Origin: an uncultured Clostridium sp.
GTDB taxonomy: Bacteria > Bacillota > Clostridia > Lachnospirales > Lachnospiraceae
DNA: 57,481 bases
Reading direction: 5' to 3'
Assembly: GCA_902496665.1 (NCBI GenBank)
Contig: CABVBU010000019.1
Span: 1-57,481, forward strand
Both the position numbers and the translations under genes were made by a program. Each line of letters begins with the position of its first letter. The first letter of the stretch is position 1. The notes beneath the pieces are model-generated. The model was not told the origin of the DNA and did no database searches. It worked only from the letters and a program-made list of their open reading frames with translations. Shown one piece after another: positions 43,458-51,633 of the stretch.

Positions 43458-44474
43458 ATGAGAATTTTAGTAACCGGCGGCGCAGGATATATCGGAAGCC
43501 ATACATGCCTGGCACTTCTGGAGCAGGGACATGAGGTCGTTGTCTTTGATAATCTTTACAATGCGTCGGAAGAAGCATTAAACCGCGTAAAGAAGCTTAC
43601 AGGAAAGGATCTGACATTCTACAAGGCAGATATGCTGGATCGTGACGCGATGGAAAAGATCTTTGATGCGGAGAAGATCGATGCAGTGATCCACTTCGCT
43701 GGATTAAAAGCTGTTGGCGAATCAGTCGCAAAACCGTGGGAATACTACCACAACAATATTACCGGTACACTGATCCTTCTCGATGTGATGAGAAAACATG
43801 GCGTGAAGAAGATCATCTTCAGCTCCTCCGCAACCGTTTACGGAGACCCGGCTTTTGTACCGATCACAGAGGAGTGCCCGAAGGGACAGTGCACAAACCC
43901 GTACGGACAGACAAAGAGTATGCTGGAGCAGATCCTTACCGATATGCAGAAGGCAGACCCGGAGTGGAATGTGATCCTGTTGCGTTACTTCAATCCGGTG
44001 GGAGCTCATGAGAGTGGTCTGATCGGAGAGGATCCGGAGGGAATCCCGAACAACCTGACACCGTATATCACCCAGGTTGCCATCGGAAAGTTGAAAGAGG
44101 TGGGCGTATTCGGAAACGACTACGATACACCGGACGGAACTGGCGTCCGCGACTACATCCATGTGATGGATCTTGCGGAAGGCCATGTAAAGGCATTAAA
44201 GAAATTTGACGATAAGCCGGCGGTATATATCTATAACCTCGGAACCGGCCACGGCTACAGTGTTCTGGATGTGATCCACGCGTTCTCCAAAGCAGTCGGC
44301 AAGGAGATCCCGTATGTGATCAAGCCGCGCCGTGCAGGAGACATTGCGACATGCTACTCCGATGCAACAAAGGCAAAGGTGGAGCTTGGCTGGGAGGCAA
44401 AGAGAAACCTTGATGACATGTGCCGCGACGCATGGAACTGGCAGTCCAAGAACCCGAACGGTTATCGCTCATAA
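43458..44474 (+). CDS. galE: UDP-glucose 4-epimerase
   Basis: A 338-residue extended short-chain dehydrogenase; I chose ATG 43458 behind GGGAGG, giving the standard MRILVTGGAGYIGSH start, rather than the ATG 15 bases upstream. The NAD site GGAGYIGSH is at 7-15, the catalytic Ser in FSSSATVYG near 124, and YGQTK (Tyr and Lys) near 149. It interconverts UDP-glucose and UDP-galactose in the cytoplasm for galactose use and surface polysaccharide. The length is the same as the E. coli enzyme. Monocistronic, with two hairpins after it. Confidence 0.96.
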   Translation: MRILVTGGAGYIGSHTCLALLEQGHEVVVFDNLYNASEEALNRVKKLTGKDLTFYKADMLDRDAMEKIFDAEKIDAVIHFAGLKAVGESVAKPWEYYHNNITGTLILLDVMRKHGVKKIIFSSSATVYGDPAFVPITEECPKGQCTNPYGQTKSMLEQILTDMQKADPEWNVILLRYFNPVGAHESGLIGEDPEGIPNNLTPYITQVAIGKLKEVGVFGNDYDTPDGTGVRDYIHVMDLAEGHVKALKKFDDKPAVYIYNLGTGHGYSVLDVIHAFSKAVGKEIPYVIKPRRAGDIATCYSDATKAKVELGWEAKRNLDDMCRDAWNWQSKNPNGYRS

Positions 44475-44484
44475 ATAAAAAATG

Positions 44485-44505
44485 TATGACCGGAAAGCGG
44501 TCATA
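44485..44505 (+). other. Perfect hairpin just after galE
   Basis: TATGACCG and CGGTCATA with a five-base loop, without T tail; probably a message-stabilising 3' hairpin in front of the terminator at 44513. Confidence 0.55.
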
Positions 44506-44512
44506 AGTATAG

Positions 44513-44547
44513 AAACTCCGGTGGATCATAAGATCTGCCGGAGTTTT
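44513..44547 (+). terminator. Terminator of galE
   Basis: AAACTCCGG pairs with CCGGAGTTT around a 16-base loop and is followed by a T. The next 150 bases up to the Nudix promoter contain no gene. Confidence 0.75.
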
Positions 44548-44702
44548 CATATATCTGTATGAAAACATAGATTGCAATATGAGAGTCCAGAGAAAATTCG
44601 CAGAAAATTTTGATACTTTGAATATCAGATATATCCGCAAGAGGAGATATAACCGAGACTTTTGCGGACACATGATGGAAATTTCTGCATGTGAAAACGT
44701 GG

Positions 44703-44731
44703 TTGCAAACACGGGCAAAAAGAAGTATACT
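44703..44731 (+). promoter_or_regulatory. Promoter of the Nudix hydrolase gene
   Basis: TTGCAA and TATACT separated by 17 bases, about 75 bases before the start. Confidence 0.75.
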
Positions 44732-44806
44732 AAACTCAGTTAAAAACACACCTGCGGAATCTGCTTTCGGGCGGAATCCCTTGAATGCCTGTCAGGAGGA
44801 ATTGCA

Positions 44807-45259
44807 ATGATAGAAGCAACGAGCTGCGGCGGTGTGGTTATATTTCGCGGCAAGATCCTGGTTCTCTATAAGAACTACAGAAACAAGTATGAAGGATGGG
44901 TCTTACCGAAAGGAACTGTGGAAGCAGGAGAAGAGTTTAAGGAAACGGCTCTCAGAGAGGTGAAGGAGGAGACCGGGGTCCAGGCCCAGATCATCAAATA
45001 CATCGGAAAGAGCCAGTACTCATTTAACACGCCTCAGGATACAGTGGAGAAGGAAGTCCACTGGTATTTAATGATGGCGGACAGTTATTACAGTAAACCA
45101 CAGCGCGAAGAATACTTCGTAGATTCCGGATATTACAAATATTATGAGGCGTACCACCTTCTGAAATTCTCAAATGAGAAGCAGATCCTGGAGAAAGCCT
45201 ATCACGAATATCTGGATCTGAAACGGTGTAATCTCTGGGGCAGCAAGAAATACTTCTGA
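44807..45259 (+). CDS. Nudix hydrolase
   Basis: A 150-residue protein with a full Nudix box at about residues 36-58 (GTVEAGEEFKETALREVKEETG, split here as GTVEAGEEFK and ETALREVKEETG). The two glutamates of REVKEE bind the metal. Nudix enzymes hydrolyse nucleoside diphosphates linked to another group; the substrate is not readable. WVLPKGT before the box resembles diadenosine-polyphosphate and diphosphoinositol-type members. Start ATG behind AGGAGG. Single-gene unit. Confidence 0.92.
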   Translation: MIEATSCGGVVIFRGKILVLYKNYRNKYEGWVLPKGTVEAGEEFKETALREVKEETGVQAQIIKYIGKSQYSFNTPQDTVEKEVHWYLMMADSYYSKPQREEYFVDSGYYKYYEAYHLLKFSNEKQILEKAYHEYLDLKRCNLWGSKKYF

Positions 45260-45275
45260 GCCCCGTGAACGGAGG

Positions 45276-45302
45276 AAAACCCCTTGTAACAGGGGTTTTT
45301 CC
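45276..45302 (+). terminator. Terminator of the Nudix gene
   Basis: AAAACCCC and GGGGTTTT with a short loop, followed by T, 17 bases after the stop codon. Confidence 0.85.
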
Positions 45303-45422
45303 TGTATATACAGATAAAAAGTGGTGCTGCCGGTACAGTGGAATCGTTTTTGCGCAGCCGTGGTCATGGCTGCCGATGAGCTGGGCAGCCGGAAGAAAAA
45401 ACTTGACTTAAGGAGTGGGACT

Positions 45423-46229
45423 ATGAAGATCATCGACGCACATCTTCACTTCGTACCGGAGAATCCCTATTTTCAGGAGATCGCGGTGCGGGCGGAACAT
45501 AAAAATACAGAGGAAGATTTAAGAGCGGTCTATCGGAAATACAACATTGAGGGCGGAGTCGTCATGGGAAACCGGGGCGTGGACCCGGCGGATCATTCCT
45601 ACCCGGATTTCTTAAAGTATTGCGTGGGGATCGACCGGGATTTTCTCGTGAGCGTGGACAAAAAGAAGGGCCTGGACCAGGTGGAGGAGAACTTAAAACG
45701 GGATACCTGCGTCGGAATCAAACTCTATCCCGGATACAACAAGGTGTATGTAACGGATGAGGTGTACGAGCCGCTCTATGATCTTGCAAAGGCGTACAAA
45801 AAGCCTGTGGCGATCCACATGGGACAGACAGCCGGTTCCCGCGCCTACTTAAAATACAGCCATCCGCTGACATTAGACGAGGCGGCAGTCCGCCATCCGG
45901 GTGTGAATTTTGTCATGTGCCATTTCGGCAACCCGTGGCTCATGGATGCGGCGGCAGTCGTGGAAAAAAATGAGAATGTGATGACGGATCTCTCCGGTCT
46001 TCTGGAGGGAAAGATCGATTTCCCGAAGCTTTTAGAGCAGCAGAGGGGATATTTTGATGCCTTAAAGACATGGATTTCCTACTGCAGCCAGTATGAAAAG
46101 TTCATGTTCGGAACAGACTGGCCGTTAGCCAACTACGGAGATTACATCGAAGCCGTAAAATGGCTGATTCCGGAGGAAGAGTGGGACAAAGTATTTTACG
46201 GGAATGCGAAGAGAATCTATGGGCTGTAA
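45423..46229 (+). CDS. Amidohydrolase-family metal-dependent hydrolase (TIM barrel)
   Basis: A 268-residue protein; ATG 45423 behind AAGGAGTGG gives the natural start MKIIDAHLHF, while the longer frame from 45321 overlaps the upstream terminator region. DAHLHF is the first metal motif; further histidines are in AIHMGQTAGS near 145 and MCHFGNPW near 178, with aspartate in FGTDWPLANYGD near 235. This is the amidohydro-rel (COG2159-like) pattern found in decarboxylases and lactone hydrolases. The substrate is unknown. Confidence 0.88.
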   Translation: MKIIDAHLHFVPENPYFQEIAVRAEHKNTEEDLRAVYRKYNIEGGVVMGNRGVDPADHSYPDFLKYCVGIDRDFLVSVDKKKGLDQVEENLKRDTCVGIKLYPGYNKVYVTDEVYEPLYDLAKAYKKPVAIHMGQTAGSRAYLKYSHPLTLDEAAVRHPGVNFVMCHFGNPWLMDAAAVVEKNENVMTDLSGLLEGKIDFPKLLEQQRGYFDALKTWISYCSQYEKFMFGTDWPLANYGDYIEAVKWLIPEEEWDKVFYGNAKRIYGL

Positions 46230-46280
46230 AAGGGCATAGAGATATTGTCAGACCGAGCTGTAAATAGATGCTTAGAGTGA

Positions 46281-46338
46281 AAAAAGGACTGTATGGAAAG
46301 TCACACTGAGAGGTGAAGATTTTCCAGGCAGTCCTTTT
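46281..46338. terminator. Bidirectional terminator between convergent genes
   Basis: AAAAAGGACTG pairs with CAGTCCTTTT at the base of a longer imperfect stem (GGAAA-GTC with GATTTTCC inside). A and T tracts flank it, serving the amidohydrolase and YihY genes. Confidence 0.8.
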
Positions 46339-46363
46339 GGTATCATATATTGCGGGATGAAGT

Positions 46364-47233
46364 TTAAATGAAAGTTTTTGAATTCTCCTGGCTGCTTCCA
46401 AGGGATGCCGCGATTTTCTCCTTATAGAACAGCAAGAACCAGTTGATCTCTGCCCCCACAAACAGGATGCAGATCGAGACATAGAGCCACAGCATAAAAA
46501 GGATCACCGCAGTCAGACTTCCATATGTGACAGCGTATGTGCCGAAGTACCGGAAGTAAACGGAAAATGCCAGGGAGGTGAGCGCCCATCCGGCGGCGGA
46601 GAACATGGCTCCCGGGATCTGACCGCAGATCGAGAGTCTCCGGTGGGGAAGTGCCGTGTAGATGGCGATGAAAAAGACCGTGAGCATGACAAACATCACA
46701 AGTCCTCGGCCCAGGGAGATCGTCCCGGAAAGATAGGACAGGGCCGGGATCCATTTTAACAGCAGCTCCTGCAGGAAGCTTCCGAATACGAGGAGCGCGA
46801 GGCTCGCCACGCACATTAGGGAGAATACAAGGGTATAAACGCTGCAGAGGGCCCTGCGGAGAATATAATTTCGCGGGGATGTGACGCCGAACACCCGGTT
46901 TAAGCCCTTTTCGATTCCCAGCATTCCTTTCGCTGCGGACCAGACCGCCGCAAGAGCGGTCACGGAGATCAGCGCCGCCGGTGAGTCAGAGTGCAGGCTG
47001 TCCAGGAGATAGATCAAAAGTCCCTGGAACCGGCCCGGGATCGCAGGCAGCAGAAAACGCAGAAGATCTGCCTCATGGATCATGGGGGCCACCTGGATCA
47101 GGGCCAGAAGCACCATGAAAAACGGGAACGCTGCCATGATGATGAAAAACGAAGCCTGTGCGGCATACACGGACATTTCGTCCATGGAATATTTTAAATA
47201 GACCTGTCGTCCAAAAAGAAGCAGGCGAAGCAT
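46364..47233 (-). CDS. YihY/BrkB-family membrane protein
   Basis: A 289-residue membrane protein with six or so hydrophobic helices and the family pattern AAQASFFIIMAAFPFFMVLLAL (split), VWSAAKGMLGIEKGLNRVFG in part, and the C-terminal YGSLTAVILFMLWLYVS segment. The family was once called ribonuclease BN in error; its function is still unclear, with suggestions of transport or envelope roles. ATG with GAAAGG in front; promoter at 47326-47354. Single-gene unit. Confidence 0.9.
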   Translation of the reverse strand: MLRLLLFGRQVYLKYSMDEMSVYAAQASFFIIMAAFPFFMVLLALIQVAPMIHEADLLRFLLPAIPGRFQGLLIYLLDSLHSDSPAALISVTALAAVWSAAKGMLGIEKGLNRVFGVTSPRNYILRRALCSVYTLVFSLMCVASLALLVFGSFLQELLLKWIPALSYLSGTISLGRGLVMFVMLTVFFIAIYTALPHRRLSICGQIPGAMFSAAGWALTSLAFSVYFRYFGTYAVTYGSLTAVILFMLWLYVSICILFVGAEINWFLLFYKEKIAASLGSSQENSKTFI

Positions 47234-47325
47234 AAAATTTCTGACCTTTCCATAACCGCGGAGGAGATATCCTGATGGCTATGTCCTTTCTTTCATATTC
47301 AAAAATCTGAATCATTATCCATAAA

Positions 47326-47354
47326 ATATTAACATGAAGAGAGAAAAATAACAA
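47326..47354 (-). promoter_or_regulatory. Promoter of the YihY-family gene
   Basis: On the minus strand TTGTTA and TAATAT are 17 bases apart, about 90 bases from the start codon. Confidence 0.6.
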
Positions 47355-47507
47355 GAGCGGTAAAAGTGGTGTGCAGCAGGGGCTGTTGAGAGGACCGATC
47401 ATTTGTAACTTTTTGGAGGGCCACGGAAAAAATAGAAGATCATGCCGAAATACCGAAAAAATCCGGGATTTCCGTCGATAAAAACCTGAAAAGACATGAC
47501 ACAAAAC

Positions 47508-47557
47508 CGTTCTAATTTACGTTCTAATTACATACAGATATACGGTAAAAGCCGTAT
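47508..47557 (+). promoter_or_regulatory. Promoter region of the SSB-like gene with direct and inverted repeats
   Basis: TTTACG (47516-47521) and TATACG (47539-47544) are 17 bases apart. Across the -35 lie two direct copies of CGTTCTAATT starting at 47508 and 47520, and over the -10 an inverted repeat ATACGG/CCGTAT (47540-47557). The repeats look like regulator sites; no known site fits. The rest of 47234-47590 holds no gene. Confidence 0.5.
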
Positions 47558-47590
47558 AGCGGAAAAAACAATCAAAAAGGAGAAAATACT

Positions 47591-48229
47591 ATGACAGAAA
47601 AAGGAATGGAAAACAACAAAGTAACCGTAATTGGAACGATCGTTTCAGGATTCACATTCAGCCATGCCGTGTTTGGGGAGGGCTTTTATCTTGTGGATCT
47701 CCTTGTGAACCGTTTGAGTGAGCAGGCGGACATTATTCCGCTTATGATATCAGAACGTCTGATCGACGTGACGAAGGATTACCAGGGCTGCACCATGGAG
47801 GCCTCCGGTCAGTTTCGGTCCTACAACCGCCACGAGGGGACGAAGAACCGTCTGGTATTGTCCGTGTTTGTCAGAGAGGTCCGCTTTATGGAGGAGTTCA
47901 CGGATTACACGAAAACGAACCAGATCTTTCTGGACGGATATATCTGTAAAGAACCGGTCTACCGGAAAACACCGTTAGGAAGAGAGATTGCAGACCTTTT
48001 AGTAGCAGTGAATCGCCCGTATGGCAAGTCAGACTATATCCCATGCATCGCCTGGGGCCGCAACGCCAGATACGCCTCAGGATTCGGCGTCGGAACAAGG
48101 ATCCTTATCTGGGGCCGTGTTCAGAGCAGGGAGTACACGAAAAAGGTCAGCGAGACGGAGTGTGAGAAGCGTGTGGCCTATGAAGTCTCCGTCAGTAAGC
48201 TTGAATGTGCGGATCATGCGGAGTCGTAG
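47591..48229 (+). CDS. Single-stranded DNA-binding-like protein with two OB folds
   Basis: A 212-residue protein; ATG behind AAGGAG. The second half (about 110-205: NQIFLDGYICKEPVYRKTPLGREIADLL in part, then PCIAWGRNARYA, ILIWGRVQSREY) is a clear SSB-type OB fold. The first half (about 8-105: NKVTVIGTIVSGFTFSHAVFG in part, ending SVFVREVRF) has the same order of strands and looks like a diverged OB fold. It lacks the acidic C-terminal tail by which housekeeping SSB recruits partners. It is therefore an accessory ssDNA-binding protein; its process is unknown. Single-gene unit. Confidence 0.8.
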   Translation: MTEKGMENNKVTVIGTIVSGFTFSHAVFGEGFYLVDLLVNRLSEQADIIPLMISERLIDVTKDYQGCTMEASGQFRSYNRHEGTKNRLVLSVFVREVRFMEEFTDYTKTNQIFLDGYICKEPVYRKTPLGREIADLLVAVNRPYGKSDYIPCIAWGRNARYASGFGVGTRILIWGRVQSREYTKKVSETECEKRVAYEVSVSKLECADHAES

Positions 48230-48371
48230 AAATACATATTAAAGACACCGGGCAGGGCAGCTTTGGCAGACAGGCAAATCTCTTGCAAACAGGATAGAGA
48301 TGTGATAATATAGCATAATAGAAGCCCTAAAAAGCTTCAGCTAACGGTATACACAAAGTGAGGGAATGATC

Positions 48372-48878
48372 ATGGCAAGTGGCAGAGTCCGTGTGATCTG
48401 CGGACCGGGATACGGAAAATCCGCATCGGCATTGGGATACGCGATGATGGGCGTTTTCCGCGGAAAAAGGGTCATTATGGTACAGTTCTTGAAAGGTATG
48501 CTGGGAGAAGGAGCGGCGGACGTCTTGAAGCGTCTTGAGCCGGATCTCAAATTCTTCCGTTTTGAGCACTCCAAAGAGCGGTTTGAGGACCTTCCGGAAG
48601 ATCAGAAGCACGAGGAACTGATGAACATGCGAAACGGCTTCAATTTCGCAAGAAAGGTGATGACGACCGGTGAGTGCGATGTCCTGATCCTGGACGAGAT
48701 CCTTGGGATCGTGGATCAGGGAATTATCTCGAAGGAAGAATTCCAGAGTTTTCTTGAGTCAAGAGATGAGGAGACTGAGCTGGTCATGACCGGGCGAGTG
48801 TGTCCGGAGGGTATTGAAGAATATGTGACCGATATTTCACGGGTGGAAAACATTGACGTTGACAATCATCAGGAATGA
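48372..48878 (+). CDS. Cobalamin adenosyltransferase-like (CobA/CobO/BtuR) P-loop protein
   Basis: A 168-residue protein; I prefer ATG 48372, correctly spaced from GAGGGA, over the ATG at 48366. The order of motifs is that of ATP:corrinoid adenosyltransferases: a P-loop (CGPGYGKSASALGYAM), VQFLKG, DVLILDEILGIVDQGII and LVMTGR. These enzymes make adenosylcobalamin. The P-loop departs from the usual GxGKGKTT form (here GPGYGKSAS), so activity or substrate may differ. No other cobalamin genes are nearby. The promoter of the lysine riboswitch lies in its last bases. Confidence 0.8.
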   Translation: MASGRVRVICGPGYGKSASALGYAMMGVFRGKRVIMVQFLKGMLGEGAADVLKRLEPDLKFFRFEHSKERFEDLPEDQKHEELMNMRNGFNFARKVMTTGECDVLILDEILGIVDQGIISKEEFQSFLESRDEETELVMTGRVCPEGIEEYVTDISRVENIDVDNHQE

Positions 48879-48887
48879 TGATACCAT
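48859..48887 (+). promoter_or_regulatory. Promoter of the lysine riboswitch-dapAB transcript
   Basis: TTGACA and TACCAT, 17 bases apart. The -35 lies inside the end of the upstream coding region, and transcription would begin close to the first base of the aptamer. Confidence 0.7.
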
Positions 48888-48892
48888 AAATG

Positions 48893-49118
48893 ATAAGTAG
48901 AGGTTGCGCCTGACATGAGTAGACCGGCAGATAATGGGAAATGGCTGCCGGAGAAAAGGGGATGGCGCCGAAGAGACAGGAAGTGAATCCCTAAGGTTCC
49001 CGTTTCTGGGCATGCGGCGAAGAACCGTATGACTGTCATCTTTAGAAAAAAGATGGAGGGCTGCTTAATCTGGAGGATCCGGGAGCTGACATCTTATTTG
49101 ATTTCAGCTCCTTTTTTT
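48893..49118 (+). ncRNA. Lysine riboswitch (L box) with transcription terminator
   Basis: The conserved blocks of the lysine aptamer appear in order: AGAGGTTGCGCC, GTAG, GGAGAAAAGGGGATGGCGCC, GAAG, CTGGGCATGC, ACTGTCATCTTT and AAAGATGGAGGGCTGCT. They build the five-way junction that binds lysine. The expression platform is a terminator, GGAGCTGA (49082-49089) with TCAGCTCC (49104-49111), followed by seven T. Lysine binding should favour termination and so lower dapA-dapB expression when lysine is plentiful. This fills the 323-base gap before dapA. Confidence 0.93.
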
Positions 49119-49201
49119 GTGAAACAGGAATTTTTGCTTTGCAAAAGAGCGCATTCTATCTTAGACATTTAATTTTTACATAATAAAGAGGAGGACGCAT
49201 T

Positions 49202-50086
49202 ATGGCTATTTTTGAAGGAGACGGCGTAGCACTTGTAACGCCATTTAAGGAAAATGGAGCAGTAAATTATGAGGTACTGGAAAGCCTGATCGAGGAACAG
49301 ATCGCGGCTGGAACAGACTGTATCGTAGCTATGGGAACAACAGGCGAGTCCGCGACAACATCTGAGGAGGAGCACATTCAGGTGATCCGTTTCGTATGTG
49401 AGGTCGTAAACGGAAGAATCCCGGTGGTTGCCGGAACAGGTTCCAACTGTACACAGACAGCAGTTGAGCTTTCTGTTGAGGCTGAGGAGGCAGGAGCAGA
49501 CGGTGTTCTCTTGGTTTCCCCGTACTATAATAAAGCGACCCAGAACGGTTTAAAGGCACACTTTACAAAGATCGCCAACTCCATCAAGATCCCGGCGATC
49601 CTCTACAACGTACCGAGCCGTACAGGCGTGAATATCGCACCGGAGACCATCGTGGATCTCTGCAGGCATGTGGAGAATATCGTGGGTGTCAAGGAAGCAA
49701 GTGGAAACTTCTCCGCAGCAGCGAAGATCCTTCAGCTTTCCGGCGGCTATGTGGATGTATACTCCGGAAACGATGATCAGGTCGTTCCGATGCTGGCTCT
49801 CGGCGGAAAGGGCGTGATCTCCGTTCTCTCCAACGTGGCTCCGAAACAGACACATGACATGTGCGCAGAGTTCTTCAAGGGCAATATCGAGGCCAGCAGA
49901 CGCATTCAGTTAAAGGCAATGCCGCTGATCGAGGCCCTGTTCTCCGAAGTAAACCCGATTCCGGTAAAGGCTGCGCTTAACCTAATGGGCAAGAACGTAG
50001 GCGAGCCGAGACTTCCGCTTACAGTGATGGAGCCGCAGCACCAGGAAGTATTAAAGAAAGCAATGCAGGATTTCGGTATCCTGTAA
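49202..50086 (+). CDS. dapA: 4-hydroxy-tetrahydrodipicolinate synthase
   Basis: A 294-residue aldolase of the DapA/NAL class. It condenses pyruvate with aspartate semialdehyde, the first committed step to lysine and diaminopimelate. The Schiff-base lysine is Lys164 (GVKEASGN), the catalytic tyrosine Tyr135 (ILYNVPSRTG), and the TTGES motif is near 46-50. Start ATG behind AGAGGAGG. It lies right after a lysine riboswitch and 20 bases before dapB, forming a lysine-controlled operon. Confidence 0.97.
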   Translation: MAIFEGDGVALVTPFKENGAVNYEVLESLIEEQIAAGTDCIVAMGTTGESATTSEEEHIQVIRFVCEVVNGRIPVVAGTGSNCTQTAVELSVEAEEAGADGVLLVSPYYNKATQNGLKAHFTKIANSIKIPAILYNVPSRTGVNIAPETIVDLCRHVENIVGVKEASGNFSAAAKILQLSGGYVDVYSGNDDQVVPMLALGGKGVISVLSNVAPKQTHDMCAEFFKGNIEASRRIQLKAMPLIEALFSEVNPIPVKAALNLMGKNVGEPRLPLTVMEPQHQEVLKKAMQDFGIL

Positions 50087-50106
50087 TAAAATACGAGGAG
50101 AAAAAT

Positions 50107-50859
50107 ATGATCAGAGCAATTATGAATGGCTGCCACGGCGTGATGGGTCATGTGATCACGGACATTATTTCCAAGGATGACGCGATCAAGATCGTTGCAG
50201 GCGTGGATATGAACACAGAAAACTATGCCGGATACCCGGTATTTAAGTCCCTCGACGAGTGCCCGGAGGCAGATGTCATCATCGATTTCTCCACCGCAAA
50301 GGCTGTTGACGGACTGTTGGACTACTGCGAGACGAAGAAGGTTCCTGTGGTTTTATGCACCACAGGACTTTCCGAGGACCAGTTAAACCATGTGAAAGAG
50401 GCGAGCAAGGTGGACGCAGTCCTTCGCTCCGCAAATATGTCCATCGGAATCAACCTTCTCATGAAGACATTGAAAGAGGTCGCTCCGGTCCTTGCGGCAG
50501 CAGGATTTGACATCGAGATCTTAGAGAAGCACCACAACCGTAAGATCGACGCCCCAAGTGGAACCGCCATCGCCCTTGCTGATGCCATCAATGAGAGCCT
50601 CGACAACAGCTATCATTATAAATATGACCGTTCCTCCGAGCGCGTCGCAAGAGATCCAAAGGAGATCGGAATCCAGGCAATGCGCGGCGGCACCATCGTC
50701 GGTGAGCACGATATTATGTTCGCGGGCCGCGACGAGGTCATCACCTTCACACATACCGCTTACTCTCGCGAGATCTTCGCAAAGGGAGCTGTGGAGGCTG
50801 CGAAATTCCTCGCAGGAAAGCCGGCAGGGCTTTACGATATGGCTGACGTGGTCGGTTGA
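50107..50859 (+). CDS. dapB: 4-hydroxy-tetrahydrodipicolinate reductase
   Basis: A 250-residue NAD(P)H-dependent reductase, the second step of the diaminopimelate branch. The coenzyme loop is GCHGVMGHV near residues 8-16, and the catalytic/substrate motif is EKHHNRKIDAPSGTA near 140-154. The length is normal. Start ATG behind GAGGAG, 20 bases after dapA. A strong hairpin follows the gene; its right arm contains the ribosome binding site of the next gene. Confidence 0.97.
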   Translation: MIRAIMNGCHGVMGHVITDIISKDDAIKIVAGVDMNTENYAGYPVFKSLDECPEADVIIDFSTAKAVDGLLDYCETKKVPVVLCTTGLSEDQLNHVKEASKVDAVLRSANMSIGINLLMKTLKEVAPVLAAAGFDIEILEKHHNRKIDAPSGTAIALADAINESLDNSYHYKYDRSSERVARDPKEIGIQAMRGGTIVGEHDIMFAGRDEVITFTHTAYSREIFAKGAVEAAKFLAGKPAGLYDMADVVG

Positions 50860-50897
50860 TAGAAGTTAAAAATTTATACATTTTTTCCCAAAATACT

Positions 50898-50942
50898 TCT
50901 CCTTTCTATGGCGCATAATAGCCGTAGAAAGGAGATTGTTTT
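50898..50942 (+). terminator. Terminator after dapB that includes the next gene's ribosome binding site
   Basis: TCTCCTTTCTA-T-GGC pairs with GCC-G-TAGAAAGGAGA around an eight-base loop and runs into TTGTTTTT. The AAAGGAG in the right arm is the ribosome binding site of the lipoprotein gene starting at 50944. Confidence 0.8.
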
Positions 50943-50943
50943 T

Positions 50944-51279
50944 ATGGGAAAAATCAGATGGATCAGAACATGCGCGCTTCTCATTACGACTGCGGCAGTC
51001 ATCACAGCCTGCGGAAGAGGGAACGGAAACAATATGACTACAGCCCCGGATACGGGGAGCGCGGGAGCGGGAACCACAATGGAGAGACAGACAAACGGTA
51101 CGAACCAGAGCACGAACGCGCCGTCCCAGACAGCCGGGGAGAGCGGCGGCGTGCTCCGGGATATGGTGGATGACGTGGGTGACGGCATCCACAACCTGAC
51201 GGACGATGTCACTGGCATGTCAGGAACTACCGCGGCGGGAGCGAACGGCACTGCCGGGGGGACCACCCAGGCAAACTAA
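50944..51279 (+). CDS. Small lipoprotein of unknown function
   Basis: A 111-residue protein; ATG 50944 nine bases after AAAGGAG. The signal peptide (KIRWIRTCALLITTAAVIT) ends at a lipobox-like ITAC with cysteine near residue 20. The mature part is Gly/Ser/Thr/Asn-rich and unstructured in look (NNMTTAPDTGSAGAG, GTTAAGANGTAGG), with one short acidic segment (DMVDDVGDGIHNLTDDV). No family recognised. It would be anchored on the outer face of the membrane. Translation may be held down by the hairpin covering its ribosome binding site. Confidence 0.65.
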   Translation: MGKIRWIRTCALLITTAAVITACGRGNGNNMTTAPDTGSAGAGTTMERQTNGTNQSTNAPSQTAGESGGVLRDMVDDVGDGIHNLTDDVTGMSGTTAAGANGTAGGTTQAN

Positions 51280-51353
51280 ATATCTGGACCGGAATCCGGG
51301 GCTGCCGGGGAATGAAACTCAACACGGCAGAAAAGATCCGGAAAAACAGGACA

Positions 51354-51405
51354 GCGGGGAAATGATCTGCCGGACGGGTATAAGGATCATTTCCCTGCTT
51401 CTTTT
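51354..51405 (+). terminator. Terminator after the small lipoprotein
   Basis: GGGAAATGATC and GATCATTTCCC form a perfect 11-pair stem, extended by GC and G-T pairs at its base, around a 17-base loop, followed by TTCTTTT. Confidence 0.75.
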
Positions 51406-51447
51406 CCGCCGTGATTTTGCTGATGCTCCGCATTCCAAAACGACAAA

Positions 51448-51510
51448 ATCCACTACCACTGTATTGTGCGGAATTTTCAGTTCAGAAAATTTCTACCCGC
51501 ATACAGTAAC
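51448..51510 (-). repeat. Dispersed palindromic repeat, copy 2
   Basis: Read on the minus strand this copy runs GTTACTGTATGCGGGTAGAA and on through the palindrome core (GGAATTTTC, AGTTCA, GAAAATTTC as seen on the plus strand at 51470-51493) to CACAATACAGTGGTAGTGGAT. It is nearly identical over about 60 bases to the copy at 57416-57481. It lies between a terminator and the promoter at 51539. Confidence 0.85.
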
Positions 51511-51538
51511 TAAAATGTTGCGATAACAAGTTTTCCTG

Positions 51539-51567
51539 TTGTGAAAATATGCAAAAACAGATATAAT
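51539..51567 (+). promoter_or_regulatory. Promoter of the small membrane protein gene
   Basis: TTGTGA and TATAAT separated by 17 bases, about 65 bases ahead of the AAAGGAG site at 51628-51634. Confidence 0.75.
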
Positions 51568-51633
51568 AAGAGTACGTCTTGAAGAAAACTTATCAAAAGT
51601 CGTGGGAAAGTATCAGCCTGAATTCTGAAAGGA

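Noticed and set aside
47073..47504. Minus-strand open frame of 143 residues overlapping the YihY gene start
   Set aside because: It overlaps the promoter and the real gene in another frame; the product has no coherent pattern.
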